Source: Xenorhabdus sp. IM139775 (GTDB lineage: Bacteria; Pseudomonadota; Gammaproteobacteria; Enterobacterales; Enterobacteriaceae). Taken from it: a DNA stretch of 56,464 bases. The notes under the pieces are model-generated. The model saw nothing but the letters and a program-made list of their open reading frames with translations, searched no databases and was not told the DNA's origin. Below are positions 46,558-56,402 of this stretch, piece by piece; position 1 is the stretch's first letter, and the number at the start of each line of letters is the position of its first letter. Made by a program: the position numbers and the translations under genes. The DNA is taken from NCBI RefSeq assembly GCF_028598745.1, contig NZ_JAQRFK010000018.1, forward strand, positions 1 through 56,464, given 5' to 3'.

Positions 46558-46628
46558 ATTGTAAAGAGAAATTAGATAAATGATAGGCTAGGTATATAAA
46601 ACGTTGTTCATAATATATACATCATAAA

Positions 46629-46718
46629 CTTCGGGTTGCAGCTCGCAAGACGAAAGCCGCTGGCTTATCTCGCAGTGCGGGGAGATAATAAATTCATCTT
46701 GAAGTACGAGGAGTATAT
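46629..46718. repeat. Dispersed palindromic repeat, copy 2
   Basis: This is a diverged copy of the element at 18398-18487: both share ACTTC-(A/G)(A/G)GTTGC, AAGACGAAA, a GCGGGGAGATAAT hairpin arm and a CTTGAAGTA(T/C)GA right end. Here the left hairpin arm is degraded (TTATCTCGC), so the core stem is imperfect. Confidence 0.7.
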
Positions 46719-46867
46719 ACTAATCGATGATGGTGCTAACAGAACAGCATAAGTAGGAAAGAATAACACATCCCATTAGTTAATTTTATAAGTTACATTA
46801 TTTTAACGTTAAAAAATATTGCGTACAATCTGTTTTAATTCCACTAATTCCCTTGAGGAAGAAAAAT

Positions 46868-47605
46868 ATGCCATTTTTAAAACCGTTTAAAGAAAAATTT
46901 GAAGTTGGTGATTTGATTTTTGGTTTAGATTCAGTGAGATCTGGGTATATTGCTGAAAACCCTGCGTTTTTGGCAGCGAAAATACATTTCCACAAAAAAG
47001 ATAATTACCCTCCTATATCAATTGATCAATATCTCACTCTTGCGGAAATATATCAGGGAATGAATACAGAAATATATATAAAAAAACAAAGGGAGGCAGA
47101 AGAGTCCATTGACGATAGATATATCAATGCAGTTAATCGTTTTAATGGAAGGCTTAACTACAATAGTTCTGAAAAATTCAGAAAATATAGGGAAAGCTTC
47201 AAGTCACATTTAAATAAGCATCCCAAATACAATACTGTGCTGACAGATTTTGAATATAATCGTCAATACCTAGGAAGAAAATGTAAAGGAGGGTTATCAT
47301 TCGTATGTGAAAATAATGATCCATCCATTGTGAAAGATGTGCATTTCATACTTGATGATATAGAGTACGAGCGGGTTGTTTATAAGCTTGATACGAATAT
47401 CACGGGAAAAGAGTTGAGATTTCTCTATAGAAACAGAAATAATCCTAACATATCTAGGAAGGTACAATTTTGGATCTGCGATAAACCCACTTCTCCCCCT
47501 TGGGAGAATGAAGGAAATAACCTATGGAAAAATTATATTACCCAAAAAGAAAGAGAGAGCACGATGGCAGGGATAGCTAACTTACTGGGTGGAATAAGAA
47601 AGTGA
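46868..47605 (+). CDS. Hypothetical protein, no recognised family
   Basis: This 245-residue protein has no signal peptide or membrane helix. It is hydrophilic and rich in Asn, Lys, Tyr and Arg. The middle (about residues 60-120) is charged and probably helical. The C-terminal half (DVHFILDDIEYERVVYKLD near 165, then RFLYRNRNN and VQFWICDKPTSPPW) looks like a small beta-rich domain. TTGAGGAAG precedes the ATG at 46868, so I take that start rather than the TTG at 46853. Codons are very A/T-rich, unlike the NRPS and ast genes, which suggests acquired DNA. It lies alone between repeats and an empty region. I do not recognise it and assign no function. Confidence 0.75.
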   Translation: MPFLKPFKEKFEVGDLIFGLDSVRSGYIAENPAFLAAKIHFHKKDNYPPISIDQYLTLAEIYQGMNTEIYIKKQREAEESIDDRYINAVNRFNGRLNYNSSEKFRKYRESFKSHLNKHPKYNTVLTDFEYNRQYLGRKCKGGLSFVCENNDPSIVKDVHFILDDIEYERVVYKLDTNITGKELRFLYRNRNNPNISRKVQFWICDKPTSPPWENEGNNLWKNYITQKERESTMAGIANLLGGIRK

Positions 47606-48211
47606 GGATAGCCAGCAATGATAAACGCCAGTGCTATCGTGCTGGCGTCACTGAACAAGATATTTGGTACATGGTCAAATGATATTTTTAAATGATTAAC
47701 CGGATTTATCGATACCCAATAGGTTTTAAATTGCGACTTTGTTGATTATTACATTGTAGATTGAAAATAACCGGATATATCATAGTCATACATAATGTAA
47801 TATTAATTGATACAATTAATATTTATTAATGTCTTTGGCATGATGCTATTTTTATTTTAGAGGTGCTATAAGGCTACACAGTCATTGGAATCAAGAATTT
47901 GAGTCTTTTTCTGAAGAGGAAAAAATAAATCATTCAGCAATATTTCTACCGCATTATCAAGGGGACTTTAAATATTGTTTTGATGAACCCAAAAATGGTT
48001 TATCTAAACCGTAATCCAAGGGAGCCGCTGAATCCTCGACAGTCGCCGTATCCATTAAGAAACAGACGTACCTCATAGCGCCCCATAACCTCCCAAAATG
48101 GCTGTAATTTTTTAATATATTGAATTTAAACACTATTATCGATACATAAGGTAAAGTTTGTTAATTGCAAATATATTTTTCAGATCGTGGCCATCCCAAA
48201 AAGTCACTATT
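47606..48211. other. AT-rich intergenic region with possible gene remnant
   Basis: There is a 7-bp hairpin (ACGCCAG 47625-47631, CTGGCGT 47642-47648) after the hypothetical gene, without a T-run. At about 47844-47980 a short plus frame without a start codon encodes a protein-like stretch (LHSHWNQEFESFSEEEKIN). It stops soon after, while a second frame continues to a stop at 48013, as expected for a frameshifted remnant. Its family is unknown. The rest shows nothing recognisable. Confidence 0.35.
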
Positions 48212-48229
48212 TATGAATAATTATTGAAC
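48212..48229. promoter_or_regulatory. Candidate ArgR box upstream of astC
   Basis: TATGAATAATTATTGAAC matches the ARG-box consensus (WNTGAATWWWWATTCANW) at nearly every defined position. ArgR participates in ast activation in enterics. The box is about 370 bp before the astC start, rather far, and I do not see the usual second box 3 bp away, so the role is tentative. Confidence 0.5.
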
Positions 48230-48374
48230 GAAATTACGGCATTGCCGTTATCTTCGTTTCGATACCTCTTTTGATTTATTTTTTTATGCATAAACGATGC
48301 ATAAATTGAAAATAAATCCATTTTTATAAATTGTGAAAAACATCATAAAGTAAATTCATTGTGACTGGATTGTG

Positions 48375-48403
48375 TTGACTTTGTTAAATGCCGGGGAGAT
48401 TAT
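48375..48403 (+). promoter_or_regulatory. Candidate sigma-70 promoter before astC
   Basis: TTGACT (48375-48380), 17-bp spacer, GATTAT (48398-48403). It would give a leader of roughly 190 nt for astCADBE. No convincing sigma-54 site (GG-N10-GC), as used for ast in E. coli, was found by eye. Confidence 0.4.
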
Positions 48404-48600
48404 GAGGTTAATAACTGATCAGACAGGATTAAAAAATGCTTGCGGTAATGTCACTGGGAATTTATCGACACAAATTTACCGAAACAAGTTTACCGAAATA
48501 ACGGATTGATAGATTAAATAAGGCCATTCATTAAAAATTAAATTTAATGGTATATAAAATTATTCTTATTTTTATATCCCAATTCATTGAGGAAAAACAA

Positions 48601-49812
48601 ATGCCGAACACGATTCAAAGAGATTGGTTTGACCAGTATATGGTTCCCTGTTTTTCACCGGCAAACTTTATCCCTGTGGTTGCCAAAGGTTCACGGGTCT
48701 GGGATCAAAATAGTAAGGAATACATTGATTTTGCGGGTGGGATTGCCGTGAATGCACTCGGCCATGCCAATGATAAATTAAAAGATGCATTAAATTTTCA
48801 AATGGAAAATATATGGCATATTGGTAATGGCTATACAAATGAACCTGTCTTAAAACTGGCGAAATATCTGGTTGAGAATACCTTTGCAGATAAGGCCTTT
48901 TTCTGTAATTCCGGTGCGGAAGCCAATGAAGCGGCATTAAAAATTGCCAGAAAATATTCTCTGGATAAATATGGAACTCATAAGAACGAAATTATTTCAT
49001 TTGAGAATTCCTTTCACGGTAGAACATTATTTACGGTGACGGTTGGCGGGCAACCCAAATATTCCCAAGATTTTGCACCATTGCCACAGCAAATTACGCA
49101 TCTGCCATTCAACGATATCGACGCGATTAAAGCCCATATATCAGAAAAAACCTGTGCCGTGATTGTTGAACCGATCATTGGAGAAGGGGGGGTGATCCCG
49201 GCTGAACCTGCATTTTTGCAAGCATTGCGGGAGTTGTGTGATCAATATCAGGCGTTGCTGATTTTTGACGAAATCCAAACCGGCATTGGCCGGACCGGGT
49301 ATTTGTATGCCTACGAGGAAACCGGTATCGAGCCGGATATCCTGACCAGTGCCAAGGGGCTGGGGGGCGGGTTCCCGATTGGTGTCATGCTGGTCAGGCA
49401 GCACATCGCCGAGGTGTTCCAGCCGGGAACGCACGGCACAACCTTTGGCGGCAACCCACTGGCGGCAGCCGTTGCCAATACCGTCGTCGAACTGGTGAAC
49501 CAGCCGGCGTTCCTTGCCGGGGTACAAAAACGCCATCATGAATTTATGCAACGGATGTCCGAGATTAATCAGCGCTATCAGGTATTTAGTGAATTGCGTG
49601 GCAAAGGGCTATTGCTCGGGGCTGAGCTGGTTGAGAAATATCAGGGCAAGGCGAAGACCCTGAGCAATATTGCGGCGGAAGAGGGATTAATTGCCTTGAT
49701 CGCTGGTCCCAACGTGTTGCGTTTTGCGCCTGCGTTAAATATCGAACAGCAGGATATCAACGACGGTTTTATCCGCCTTGAAAACGCCCTCCAGCGATTT
49801 GTTCAGGAATAA
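48601..49812 (+). CDS. astC: Succinylornithine transaminase
   Basis: AstC (403 residues) is a PLP-dependent class III aminotransferase that converts N2-succinylornithine to the semialdehyde, step 3 of the arginine succinyltransferase pathway. The PLP Lys is in [12 protein letters not shown] near residue 255. The [14 protein letters not shown] phosphate loop is near 105 and [12 protein letters not shown] near 222. The ATG at 48601 follows TTGAGGAAA and gives the family N-terminus. An upstream ATG at 48547 would add 18 hydrophobic residues not expected for the enzyme. Being the first gene of the astCADBE operon, in that order, favours AstC over the close paralogue ArgD. Confidence 0.95.
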   Translation: MPNTIQRDWFDQYMVPCFSPANFIPVVAKGSRVWDQNSKEYIDFAGGIAVNALGHANDKLKDALNFQMENIWHIGNGYTNEPVLKLAKYLVENTFADKAFFCNSGAEANEAALKIARKYSLDKYGTHKNEIISFENSFHGRTLFTVTVGGQPKYSQDFAPLPQQITHLPFNDIDAIKAHISEKTCAVIVEPIIGEGGVIPAEPAFLQALRELCDQYQALLIFDEIQTGIGRTGYLYAYEETGIEPDILTSAKGLGGGFPIGVMLVRQHIAEVFQPGTHGTTFGGNPLAAAVANTVVELVNQPAFLAGVQKRHHEFMQRMSEINQRYQVFSELRGKGLLLGAELVEKYQGKAKTLSNIAAEEGLIALIAGPNVLRFAPALNIEQQDINDGFIRLENALQRFVQE

Positions 49813-49835
49813 TAAGGCCGAGTTGAGGTGATATC

Positions 49836-50867
49836 ATGATGCTATTTAGATCCGTTCAACATGAAGATTTAGAGGATATCCTCAATCTTTCGTCCCGTGC
49901 TGGCGTTGGCCTGACGACATTACCGAATAATCAGGAATATCTGACGGCACGGATTTCACGCAGCATTGATTCTTTCAGCGAGGCAAAGGGACGAGCACAA
50001 CAGGGGTTTTTATTTACCTTGGAAGATACGGAACAGCATCGTGTTGTCGGCGTCAGTGCGCTGGAAGTTGCGGTCGGGCTGGAAGAGCCTTTCTACAATT
50101 TCCGCGTCCATAAATCCGTGCGGGCTTCCCGAGAATTGGGGGTTTACAACACCTTTGAAACGCTGATGGTCGGGCAGGATTATACCGGATGCAGTGAATT
50201 GTGTACGTTGTTCCTGTCCCCTGATTATCAGGGGGGAGGTAATGGGGTGTTTCTTTCCCGCAGCCGATTACTGTTTATTTCCGCCTTCAGGCACCTGTTT
50301 CCGCAATCTATTTTTGCGGAAATGCGAGGGGTTGTGGATCAACAGGGGGAATCGCCGTTCTGGAATGCCCTTGGCAAACATTTCTTCACGGTACCTTTTG
50401 CCCAAGCGGATTACTTGACCGGTATTGGCTCCAAGACGTTTATTGCCGAGCTGATGCCATTCCATCCGATTTATGTGCCTCTGTTGCCGGAAGAAGCCCG
50501 TCATGTCATTGGTCAGGTGCATGAAAATACGTTGCCTGCCCGTGCCATTCTGGAAAAAGAGGGATTTTCCTATCACGGTGCGGTCGATATTTTTGATGCG
50601 GGTGCCATCTTGGATGCCGAGATTGACAAAGTACGCGCCGTCAAAGCCAGCCGGCTGGTGCATGTGAAACGAAGCGATCATGTTTCCCGATTACAGGGGA
50701 GCACACAGTACATCGTTTCTAACCTGAATTTTCAGGCGTTCAAAGCACTCCTTCTGCCTGTTTCTGACCCGCTGGTGAGCGATGAATTGCCGCTGACCCC
50801 CGCGGAAATGGAGATGCTCCAAGTGGATGATGGCGATCCGGTACGCTTCGTTTCTCTTTTCTCTTAA
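49836..50867 (+). CDS. astA: Arginine N-succinyltransferase
   Basis: AstA (343 residues) transfers succinate from succinyl-CoA to the alpha-amino group of arginine, the first step of the pathway. Family features include RAGVGLTTLP near residue 21, VAVGLEEPFYNFRVHKSV near 79, SSELCTLFLSPDYQGGGNG-type acyl-CoA region near 115-130 (here GCSELCTLFL) and AEMRGVVDQQGESPFW near 160. It starts 23 bp after astC with GAGGTG as ribosome site. Confidence 0.95.
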   Translation: MMLFRSVQHEDLEDILNLSSRAGVGLTTLPNNQEYLTARISRSIDSFSEAKGRAQQGFLFTLEDTEQHRVVGVSALEVAVGLEEPFYNFRVHKSVRASRELGVYNTFETLMVGQDYTGCSELCTLFLSPDYQGGGNGVFLSRSRLLFISAFRHLFPQSIFAEMRGVVDQQGESPFWNALGKHFFTVPFAQADYLTGIGSKTFIAELMPFHPIYVPLLPEEARHVIGQVHENTLPARAILEKEGFSYHGAVDIFDAGAILDAEIDKVRAVKASRLVHVKRSDHVSRLQGSTQYIVSNLNFQAFKALLLPVSDPLVSDELPLTPAEMEMLQVDDGDPVRFVSLFS

Positions 50868-50941
50868 GTTTTTCGCCAGTCAGGTTTTTTCACAATTAAA
50901 AACTTCGCTATCAAGCGCTTTTGCCATTAAAGGATTTCACA

Positions 50942-52438
50942 ATGAATCATCAAGCAAATTACATTGGCGGTGAGTGGGTCGCCGGGCAAGGTCTGCCTGT
51001 CGTGAAATATTCTCCGGTGGATCAACGGGTTTTGTGGCAGGCGAACGGTGCTTCTGCCCATCAGGTCGGGGCAGCCTGCCAGTCCGCCCGTAAAGCATTT
51101 CCTGCATGGTCTGGATTGGCGGTTGAAAAACGTATCGCCATTATCCAGACATTTGCCGATTTGCTGGCGCAAGAAAAAGAGCAGCTTGCGCAAGTCATTA
51201 GCGAAGAAACCAGCAAACCGTTGTGGGAAACCCGGACAGAAGTCCAGTCAATGATCGGCAAGATCGCCATTTCGCTTGAAGCATGGGCGCAACGGACGGG
51301 GTATGCCGAAACCCCCATGCCGGACGGCAAAGCGATATTGCAGCATCGTCCCCACGGCGTGATGGCGATCTTCGGCCCCTATAATTTTCCGGGGCATTTA
51401 CCCAATGGGCATATTGTCCCGGCGCTGATTGCCGGGAATACGCTGGTGTTCAAACCCAGTGAGCTGACGCCAATCACCGCAGAGAAAACCGTGGAATTGT
51501 GGATTAAGGCGGGTTTGCCGGTCGGTGTGCTGAATCTGCTTCAAGGCAGCAAGGAAACGGGGGGCGCTTTACTGGATAACCGTGAAATTGATGGTGTGCT
51601 GTTTACCGGCAGTGCGGCAACCGGCTTTCACTTCCACCGCGTATTAGCGGGTCAGCCAGAAAAAATGCTGGCGCTGGAGATGGGGGGCAACAATGCCCTG
51701 ATTGTGGACGATTATGATGATATTGACGCCGCCGTTTACACCATTATCCAGTCGGCCTTTATCTCCGCCGGGCAGCGCTGTACGTGTGCCCGCCGGTTGC
51801 TGGTGAAGCAAGGGGAAAGGGGGGATGCCTTAATCCAGCGGTTACTTGAGGCCAGCGCCCAGATTGTCCCTGCCCGTTGGGATGCTGACCCCCAGCCTTT
51901 TATCGGTGGCGTCATCTCGTTGGCCGCCGCGCAAAGTTTGCTGGAGGCTCAGTCTAACTTGCTGGCCTTGGGCGGGATCGCTTTGCTCACCTTGACGCAG
52001 CCTGATCCGCATTCAACGTTTATGACGCCGGGTATTGTTGATCTGACCCATGCCAAAGCCATTCCTGATGAAGAATATTTCGGCCCCCTGTTAACGGTGA
52101 GGCGTTATACCACGTTCGACGAAGCCATCGCGATAGCGAATGATACGCGGTTTGGGCTGGCTTCGGGGCTGATTTCGCCTGATGCCGGCCTGTTTGAAAG
52201 ACTATTGCAAGAGGCGAGAGCGGGGATCGTGAATTGGAATAAGCCGCTGACAGGGGCATCCGGCAAGGCACCGTTTGGGGGTATTGGGGCATCCGGCAAT
52301 CACCGCCCCAGTGCCTATTATGCTGCGGATTATTGTGCCTGGCCGATGGCTTCCCTGGCCGCTGAAAGTGTGGTTTTGCCTGAAACGCCGACACCGGGCC
52401 TCGATTTTTTTCATTCATCAATCGGATGTGAGAGGTAA
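50942..52438 (+). CDS. astD: Succinylglutamate semialdehyde dehydrogenase
   Basis: AstD (498 residues) oxidises N-succinylglutamate 5-semialdehyde with NAD, step 4 of the pathway. It is an aldehyde dehydrogenase with the catalytic Cys in [11 protein letters not shown] near residue 281 and the general-base Glu in [11 protein letters not shown] near 245. The [19 protein letters not shown] segment near 145 is typical of AstD. The ATG at 50942 follows AAAGGA and is preferred over the upstream start at 50921. It ends 2 bp before astB. Confidence 0.95.
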   Translation: MNHQANYIGGEWVAGQGLPVVKYSPVDQRVLWQANGASAHQVGAACQSARKAFPAWSGLAVEKRIAIIQTFADLLAQEKEQLAQVISEETSKPLWETRTEVQSMIGKIAISLEAWAQRTGYAETPMPDGKAILQHRPHGVMAIFGPYNFPGHLPNGHIVPALIAGNTLVFKPSELTPITAEKTVELWIKAGLPVGVLNLLQGSKETGGALLDNREIDGVLFTGSAATGFHFHRVLAGQPEKMLALEMGGNNALIVDDYDDIDAAVYTIIQSAFISAGQRCTCARRLLVKQGERGDALIQRLLEASAQIVPARWDADPQPFIGGVISLAAAQSLLEAQSNLLALGGIALLTLTQPDPHSTFMTPGIVDLTHAKAIPDEEYFGPLLTVRRYTTFDEAIAIANDTRFGLASGLISPDAGLFERLLQEARAGIVNWNKPLTGASGKAPFGGIGASGNHRPSAYYAADYCAWPMASLAAESVVLPETPTPGLDFFHSSIGCER

Positions 52439-52440
52439 TT

Positions 52441-53784
52441 ATGTCAGGGATTGAAGCAAATTTTGATGGTCTGGTGGGAATGACCCATCATTACGCCGGC
52501 CTGTCTACGGGTAATGAGGCTTCCATCAATCATCGGGGGCAGCAATCCAATCCCCGCAAAGCCGCGCTTCAGGGATTGATGAAAATGAAAGCGTTGTCTG
52601 ATATGGGGCTGGTACAGGGCGTTTTGCCCCCGCAACAACGCCCTGACCTGCCGGCATTGCGGCAGTTGGGGTTTAGCGGCAGTGACGGACAGGTGTTAAA
52701 TAAAGCCGCCCGCTATTCCCCATTGCTGCTGTCTAACCTCAGTTCCGCATCTTCCATGTGGGTAGCCAATGCGGCAACGGTTTCACCTTCCGCAGACAGT
52801 GCGGATCAGCGTGTTCATTTCACGGTGGCAAACTTAAATAATAAGTTGCACCGTTCGCTGGAAAGCACCACGACGTCACGCGCCCTGAAAGCCACTTTTC
52901 CTGATCAAGCCTATTTCGTTCATCATGATCCGCTGCCCCAACATGCCGATTGGGGGGATGAAGGGGCGGCGAACCATAATCGTTTCTGCGGCGAATATGA
53001 TGAAGCGGGCGTCCAGTTATTTGTCTATGGACGCAAGGCGTTGCAGCAGGGGGTAACACCGGCGCGTTATCCGGCACGGCAGACACTGGAGGCAAGTCAG
53101 GCCGTCGCCCGCCTGCATCAGCTTGAAGATGACAGGACAATCTTTGCCCAACAAAATCCGCTGGCCATTGACAGCGGGGTGTTTCATAACGATGTCATCG
53201 CCGTCAGCAACCGCAATGTGCTTTTCTATCATCAGCAGGCTTTTTTGGATCCGCAGTCAGTATTGACTGGGTTGAGGGAAAAACTGGCCCGGCTTGGGCA
53301 CAGCCTGGTTGCCATTGAAGTACCGACAGAGCAGGTCACCCTTCAGGATACCGTCGGATCGTACTTATTCAACAGCCAGTTATTGAGCCAGCCGGATGGC
53401 AACATGATGCTGATTTTACCGGAAGAGTGCCGGCAGAATCACAATGTCTCGGCCTATCTGCAAACGTTGATTGCGCAAGGCAATTCCCCCATCACACAGC
53501 TTCACTTTTTTGACTTGCGGGAAAGTATGCGCAATGGCGGTGGGCCGGCCTGTTTGCGGCTCAGGGTGGCGTTGAATAAACAGGAGTTGGCCGCGGTAAA
53601 TCCGGCGACCTTGATGACACCAGAACTGTATCAACGTCTGACGCTATGGATTGAACGTCATTATCGCGATTCGCTGTATGCGGCGGATCTCGCTGATCCG
53701 CAACTATTGGGCGAAGTCTACTGTGCCCTTGATGAACTGACGCAAATACTCAGGTTGGGTTCGATTTATGAGTTTCAGTGTTAA
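52441..53784 (+). CDS. astB: N-succinylarginine dihydrolase
   Basis: AstB (447 residues, the same length as in E. coli) hydrolyses N2-succinylarginine to succinylornithine, two ammonia and CO2, step 2 of the pathway. The catalytic residues of this pentein-fold enzyme are visible: Cys in [11 protein letters not shown] near 370, His in HNDVIAVSN near 250, Glu in the [12 protein letters not shown] region near 175. It is tightly coupled to astD. Confidence 0.96.
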   Translation: MSGIEANFDGLVGMTHHYAGLSTGNEASINHRGQQSNPRKAALQGLMKMKALSDMGLVQGVLPPQQRPDLPALRQLGFSGSDGQVLNKAARYSPLLLSNLSSASSMWVANAATVSPSADSADQRVHFTVANLNNKLHRSLESTTTSRALKATFPDQAYFVHHDPLPQHADWGDEGAANHNRFCGEYDEAGVQLFVYGRKALQQGVTPARYPARQTLEASQAVARLHQLEDDRTIFAQQNPLAIDSGVFHNDVIAVSNRNVLFYHQQAFLDPQSVLTGLREKLARLGHSLVAIEVPTEQVTLQDTVGSYLFNSQLLSQPDGNMMLILPEECRQNHNVSAYLQTLIAQGNSPITQLHFFDLRESMRNGGGPACLRLRVALNKQELAAVNPATLMTPELYQRLTLWIERHYRDSLYAADLADPQLLGEVYCALDELTQILRLGSIYEFQC

Positions 53785-53796
53785 TCAGGAGATGAA

Positions 53797-54813
53797 ATGG
53801 ATTTACTGACTTTATTGCTTAACAACAAAATAGGGCTTGAAAACAAGATCGAAAATAATGTGTGTTTTCCGCCCACCATCGAGTCAACATGGTTGGCGGA
53901 AGGGGTATTGCAACTGTTACCGCAAGAACAACAGCCATCTTCACCCGAGAAAATCCCCGATACGTTGATCATCTCAGCGGGAATTCATGGCAATGAAACG
54001 GCACCCGTGGAAATACTTACCCGGATAGTGTCACAACTGGAACAGGGAAGTTTGCCATTACAACACAATCTGCTGTTGGTCTTTGGCAATTTACCCGCCA
54101 TGCGCGAGGGGAAGCGGTATCTTGATCATGATCTCAACCGCCTGTTTGGCGGCCGTTATCAACAGCTTCCGTTGGCAAAGGAATCGAACCGCGCGAGGGT
54201 GCTGGAGTCGGTTATCCGGCAATTTTTTAATCAACCGGCGGTGATGGCCTCAGCGCAACGCAGGCACCTTGACCTTCATACCGCCATCCGGGGTTCCTGC
54301 CATGAGCAGTTTGCCCTGTTGCCCTATCAGACCCGTGAATATGCCGCAGATTTTTTACAGTGGCTGGACGACAGCAATATTGATGCCCTGGTCTTTCATA
54401 ACACGGGAGGGGGAACGTTCAGCCAGTTTACCAGCGAACATTTTAATGCAGACAGTTGCACGCTGGAAATCGGCAAGGCGCTTCCTTTCGGGCAAAATGA
54501 TCTGGCCAGATTCCGCAATATGACCACCGCCTTGCAGGATTTGATCGCCGGCCGATCTGCCATCAAACGGGATAAACCGGCGCTTAAACGTTATCGTGTG
54601 GTGGATGCCATTATCAAACAACACGCCAGTTTTCAGCTCAATATTCCAGAAGAGACGAAAAACTTTACTGAATTACCGCAAGGTTTTGAAATCGCCCGCC
54701 AGCAAAATCAGTCCTGGAAAATCACCTCGCCTGCAAACTTTATTCTGTTTCCTAATGCGCATGTAGCGATTGGGCTACGGGCAGGGTTGTTGTTAGAAAA
54801 ATATTGCTGTTAG
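53797..54813 (+). CDS. astE: Succinylglutamate desuccinylase
   Basis: AstE (338 residues) releases glutamate and succinate, the final step of the pathway. It is a zinc carboxypeptidase-fold enzyme. The metal ligands lie in SAGIHGNETAPVE near residue 60 and DLHTAIRGSCHEQF near 150, and the catalytic Glu in SCTLEIGKALPFG near 213. It is slightly longer than the E. coli enzyme (about 322). A 17-bp tandem repeat covers the stop codon, so the C-terminal residues (EKYCC) probably result from the duplication. Confidence 0.94.
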   Translation: MDLLTLLLNNKIGLENKIENNVCFPPTIESTWLAEGVLQLLPQEQQPSSPEKIPDTLIISAGIHGNETAPVEILTRIVSQLEQGSLPLQHNLLLVFGNLPAMREGKRYLDHDLNRLFGGRYQQLPLAKESNRARVLESVIRQFFNQPAVMASAQRRHLDLHTAIRGSCHEQFALLPYQTREYAADFLQWLDDSNIDALVFHNTGGGTFSQFTSEHFNADSCTLEIGKALPFGQNDLARFRNMTTALQDLIAGRSAIKRDKPALKRYRVVDAIIKQHASFQLNIPEETKNFTELPQGFEIARQQNQSWKITSPANFILFPNAHVAIGLRAGLLLEKYCC

Positions 54814-54849
54814 GGAAATATTGCTGTTAGGGAAATATTGCTGTGGAAG
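54799..54849. repeat. 17-bp tandem repeat across the astE stop codon
   Basis: AAATATTGCTGTTAGGG occurs twice in direct succession (54799-54815, 54816-54832), followed by a partial third copy (54833-54844). The TAG of astE lies in the first copy. Confidence 0.9.
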
Positions 54850-54929
54850 AAATAGTCGGGTCAGGGAAATATTCAGTGGGCAAAATTCACATAATCAATT
54901 TATAAAAAAGCAAACCGTAGAGGTTATTG

Positions 54930-56348
54930 ATGACAAAATCATTAAAAACACCCGTAGGGGAATCATCCGCCGGTGCGCAAAAACTTCACCGTGGATTAGG
55001 TAAGCGCCATGTCCAGTTGATCGCCATTGGTGGAGCCATTGGGACGGGATTGTTCATGGGGGCAGGGAAAACGATTGCTGTATCAGGGACTTCAATTATC
55101 CTGACTTATCTTTTGATTGGCTTTTTTGCTTTTATGGTCATGCGGGCAATGGGGGAACTGTTGCTCACCCAATTGGATTACCGGACATTTGCTGATTTTG
55201 TCGCAGATTATCTTGGCGATAAGGCCAGCTATTTTCTGGGCTGGACTTATTGGATGAGTTGGATCGTCAGTTGTATCGCCGATGTTGTGGTGTGTGGCGG
55301 TTATATCCAGTATTGGTTTCCGGACAGTTGGCTTTGGTTAACGGCACTGTTTATCTTGGGATTGATGTGCTTGTGTAATTTCTTCTCAGTCCGGCTGTTT
55401 GGTGAGGCAGAATTCTGGTTTGCCATGATTAAAGTGGTCACGATAGTTGCCCTGATTGTCGTGGGTGTCGGCATGGTGGTGGTGGGATGGACTTCACCCA
55501 ATGGCGTGACAGCCTCTGTTCGTCATTTGACGGAGCCAGACGTCTTCCTGCCAAATGGTGTCTTCGGTTTTTTTGCCGGTTTTCAGATCGCCATTTTCTC
55601 TTTTACCGGTATTGAGTTGGTTGGTACGGTGACGGCGGAAACCAAAGAGCCGGAGAAAATCTTACCCAAAGCCATCAACAGTATTCCCATCAGGGTCATT
55701 ATCTTTTACGTACTCTCCATGATGTGCATCATTGCGGTGACCTCATGGCCGCAGATTTCACCGGAAGCCAGTCCATTTGTGACCTTGTTTGCACTGGCCG
55801 GGTTACCCGCCGCCGCCGCCGTGATCAATTTTGTGGCGCTCACTTCGGCCATGTCTTCAGCAAACAGTGGGTTATACGCCTGTACCCGGATGCTCTATGG
55901 CCTGTCGACAGAAAAATTGGCGCATCATAAATTTGGGCAACTTTCCATCAGCAGCGCCGTTCCGGTATTCGGCCTGATATTCTCCGTGCTCTGTATGGCA
56001 AGCGGCGTATTCCTGTTGTTTATCATTCCTGATGTGATGAAATTATTTACGATTGTGACCACCGTAGCGGCCATTATGGTGATTTACAGTTGGTGCATGA
56101 TCCTGCTGGCTTATCTGGCTTACCGCAAGAAACGTCCTGATCTGCATAAAAAATCCATCTATAAAATGCCAATGGGCATTCCGATGACTTGGTGTACGCT
56201 GCTATTTTTTGCCTTTACCGTGGTGATTATGGTATTTGATTATGACACCCGTGTTGCGTTATATGGCACACCGTTATGGTTTGTGATATTGGAGGTTTTG
56301 TGGCGAAGAAGAAAATATCAGGAACAACGGAGAGAAATAATAAATTAG
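54930..56348 (+). CDS. cycA: CycA-like amino acid permease (D-Ser/D-Ala/Gly type)
   Basis: This is a 472-residue APC-superfamily permease with 12 predicted helices. It closely follows the E. coli CycA pattern: HVQLIAIGGAIGTGLFMGAGK near residue 27, GFFAGFQIAIFSFTGIELVG near 210, the AETKEPEKILPKAINSIPIR segment near 238, and SIYKMPMGIP near the C-terminus. CycA imports D-serine, D-alanine and glycine with protons. The ATG at 54930 is preceded by AGAGG; a TTG one codon earlier is less likely. It lies 116 bp after astE in the same direction and may be co-transcribed. Confidence 0.85.
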   Translation: MTKSLKTPVGESSAGAQKLHRGLGKRHVQLIAIGGAIGTGLFMGAGKTIAVSGTSIILTYLLIGFFAFMVMRAMGELLLTQLDYRTFADFVADYLGDKASYFLGWTYWMSWIVSCIADVVVCGGYIQYWFPDSWLWLTALFILGLMCLCNFFSVRLFGEAEFWFAMIKVVTIVALIVVGVGMVVVGWTSPNGVTASVRHLTEPDVFLPNGVFGFFAGFQIAIFSFTGIELVGTVTAETKEPEKILPKAINSIPIRVIIFYVLSMMCIIAVTSWPQISPEASPFVTLFALAGLPAAAAVINFVALTSAMSSANSGLYACTRMLYGLSTEKLAHHKFGQLSISSAVPVFGLIFSVLCMASGVFLLFIIPDVMKLFTIVTTVAAIMVIYSWCMILLAYLAYRKKRPDLHKKSIYKMPMGIPMTWCTLLFFAFTVVIMVFDYDTRVALYGTPLWFVILEVLWRRRKYQEQRREIIN

Positions 56349-56402
56349 CGTTAATTCATTCACCAAGTCTGTTTTTTTGATGATTACTACTGGGAGAATA
56401 TC

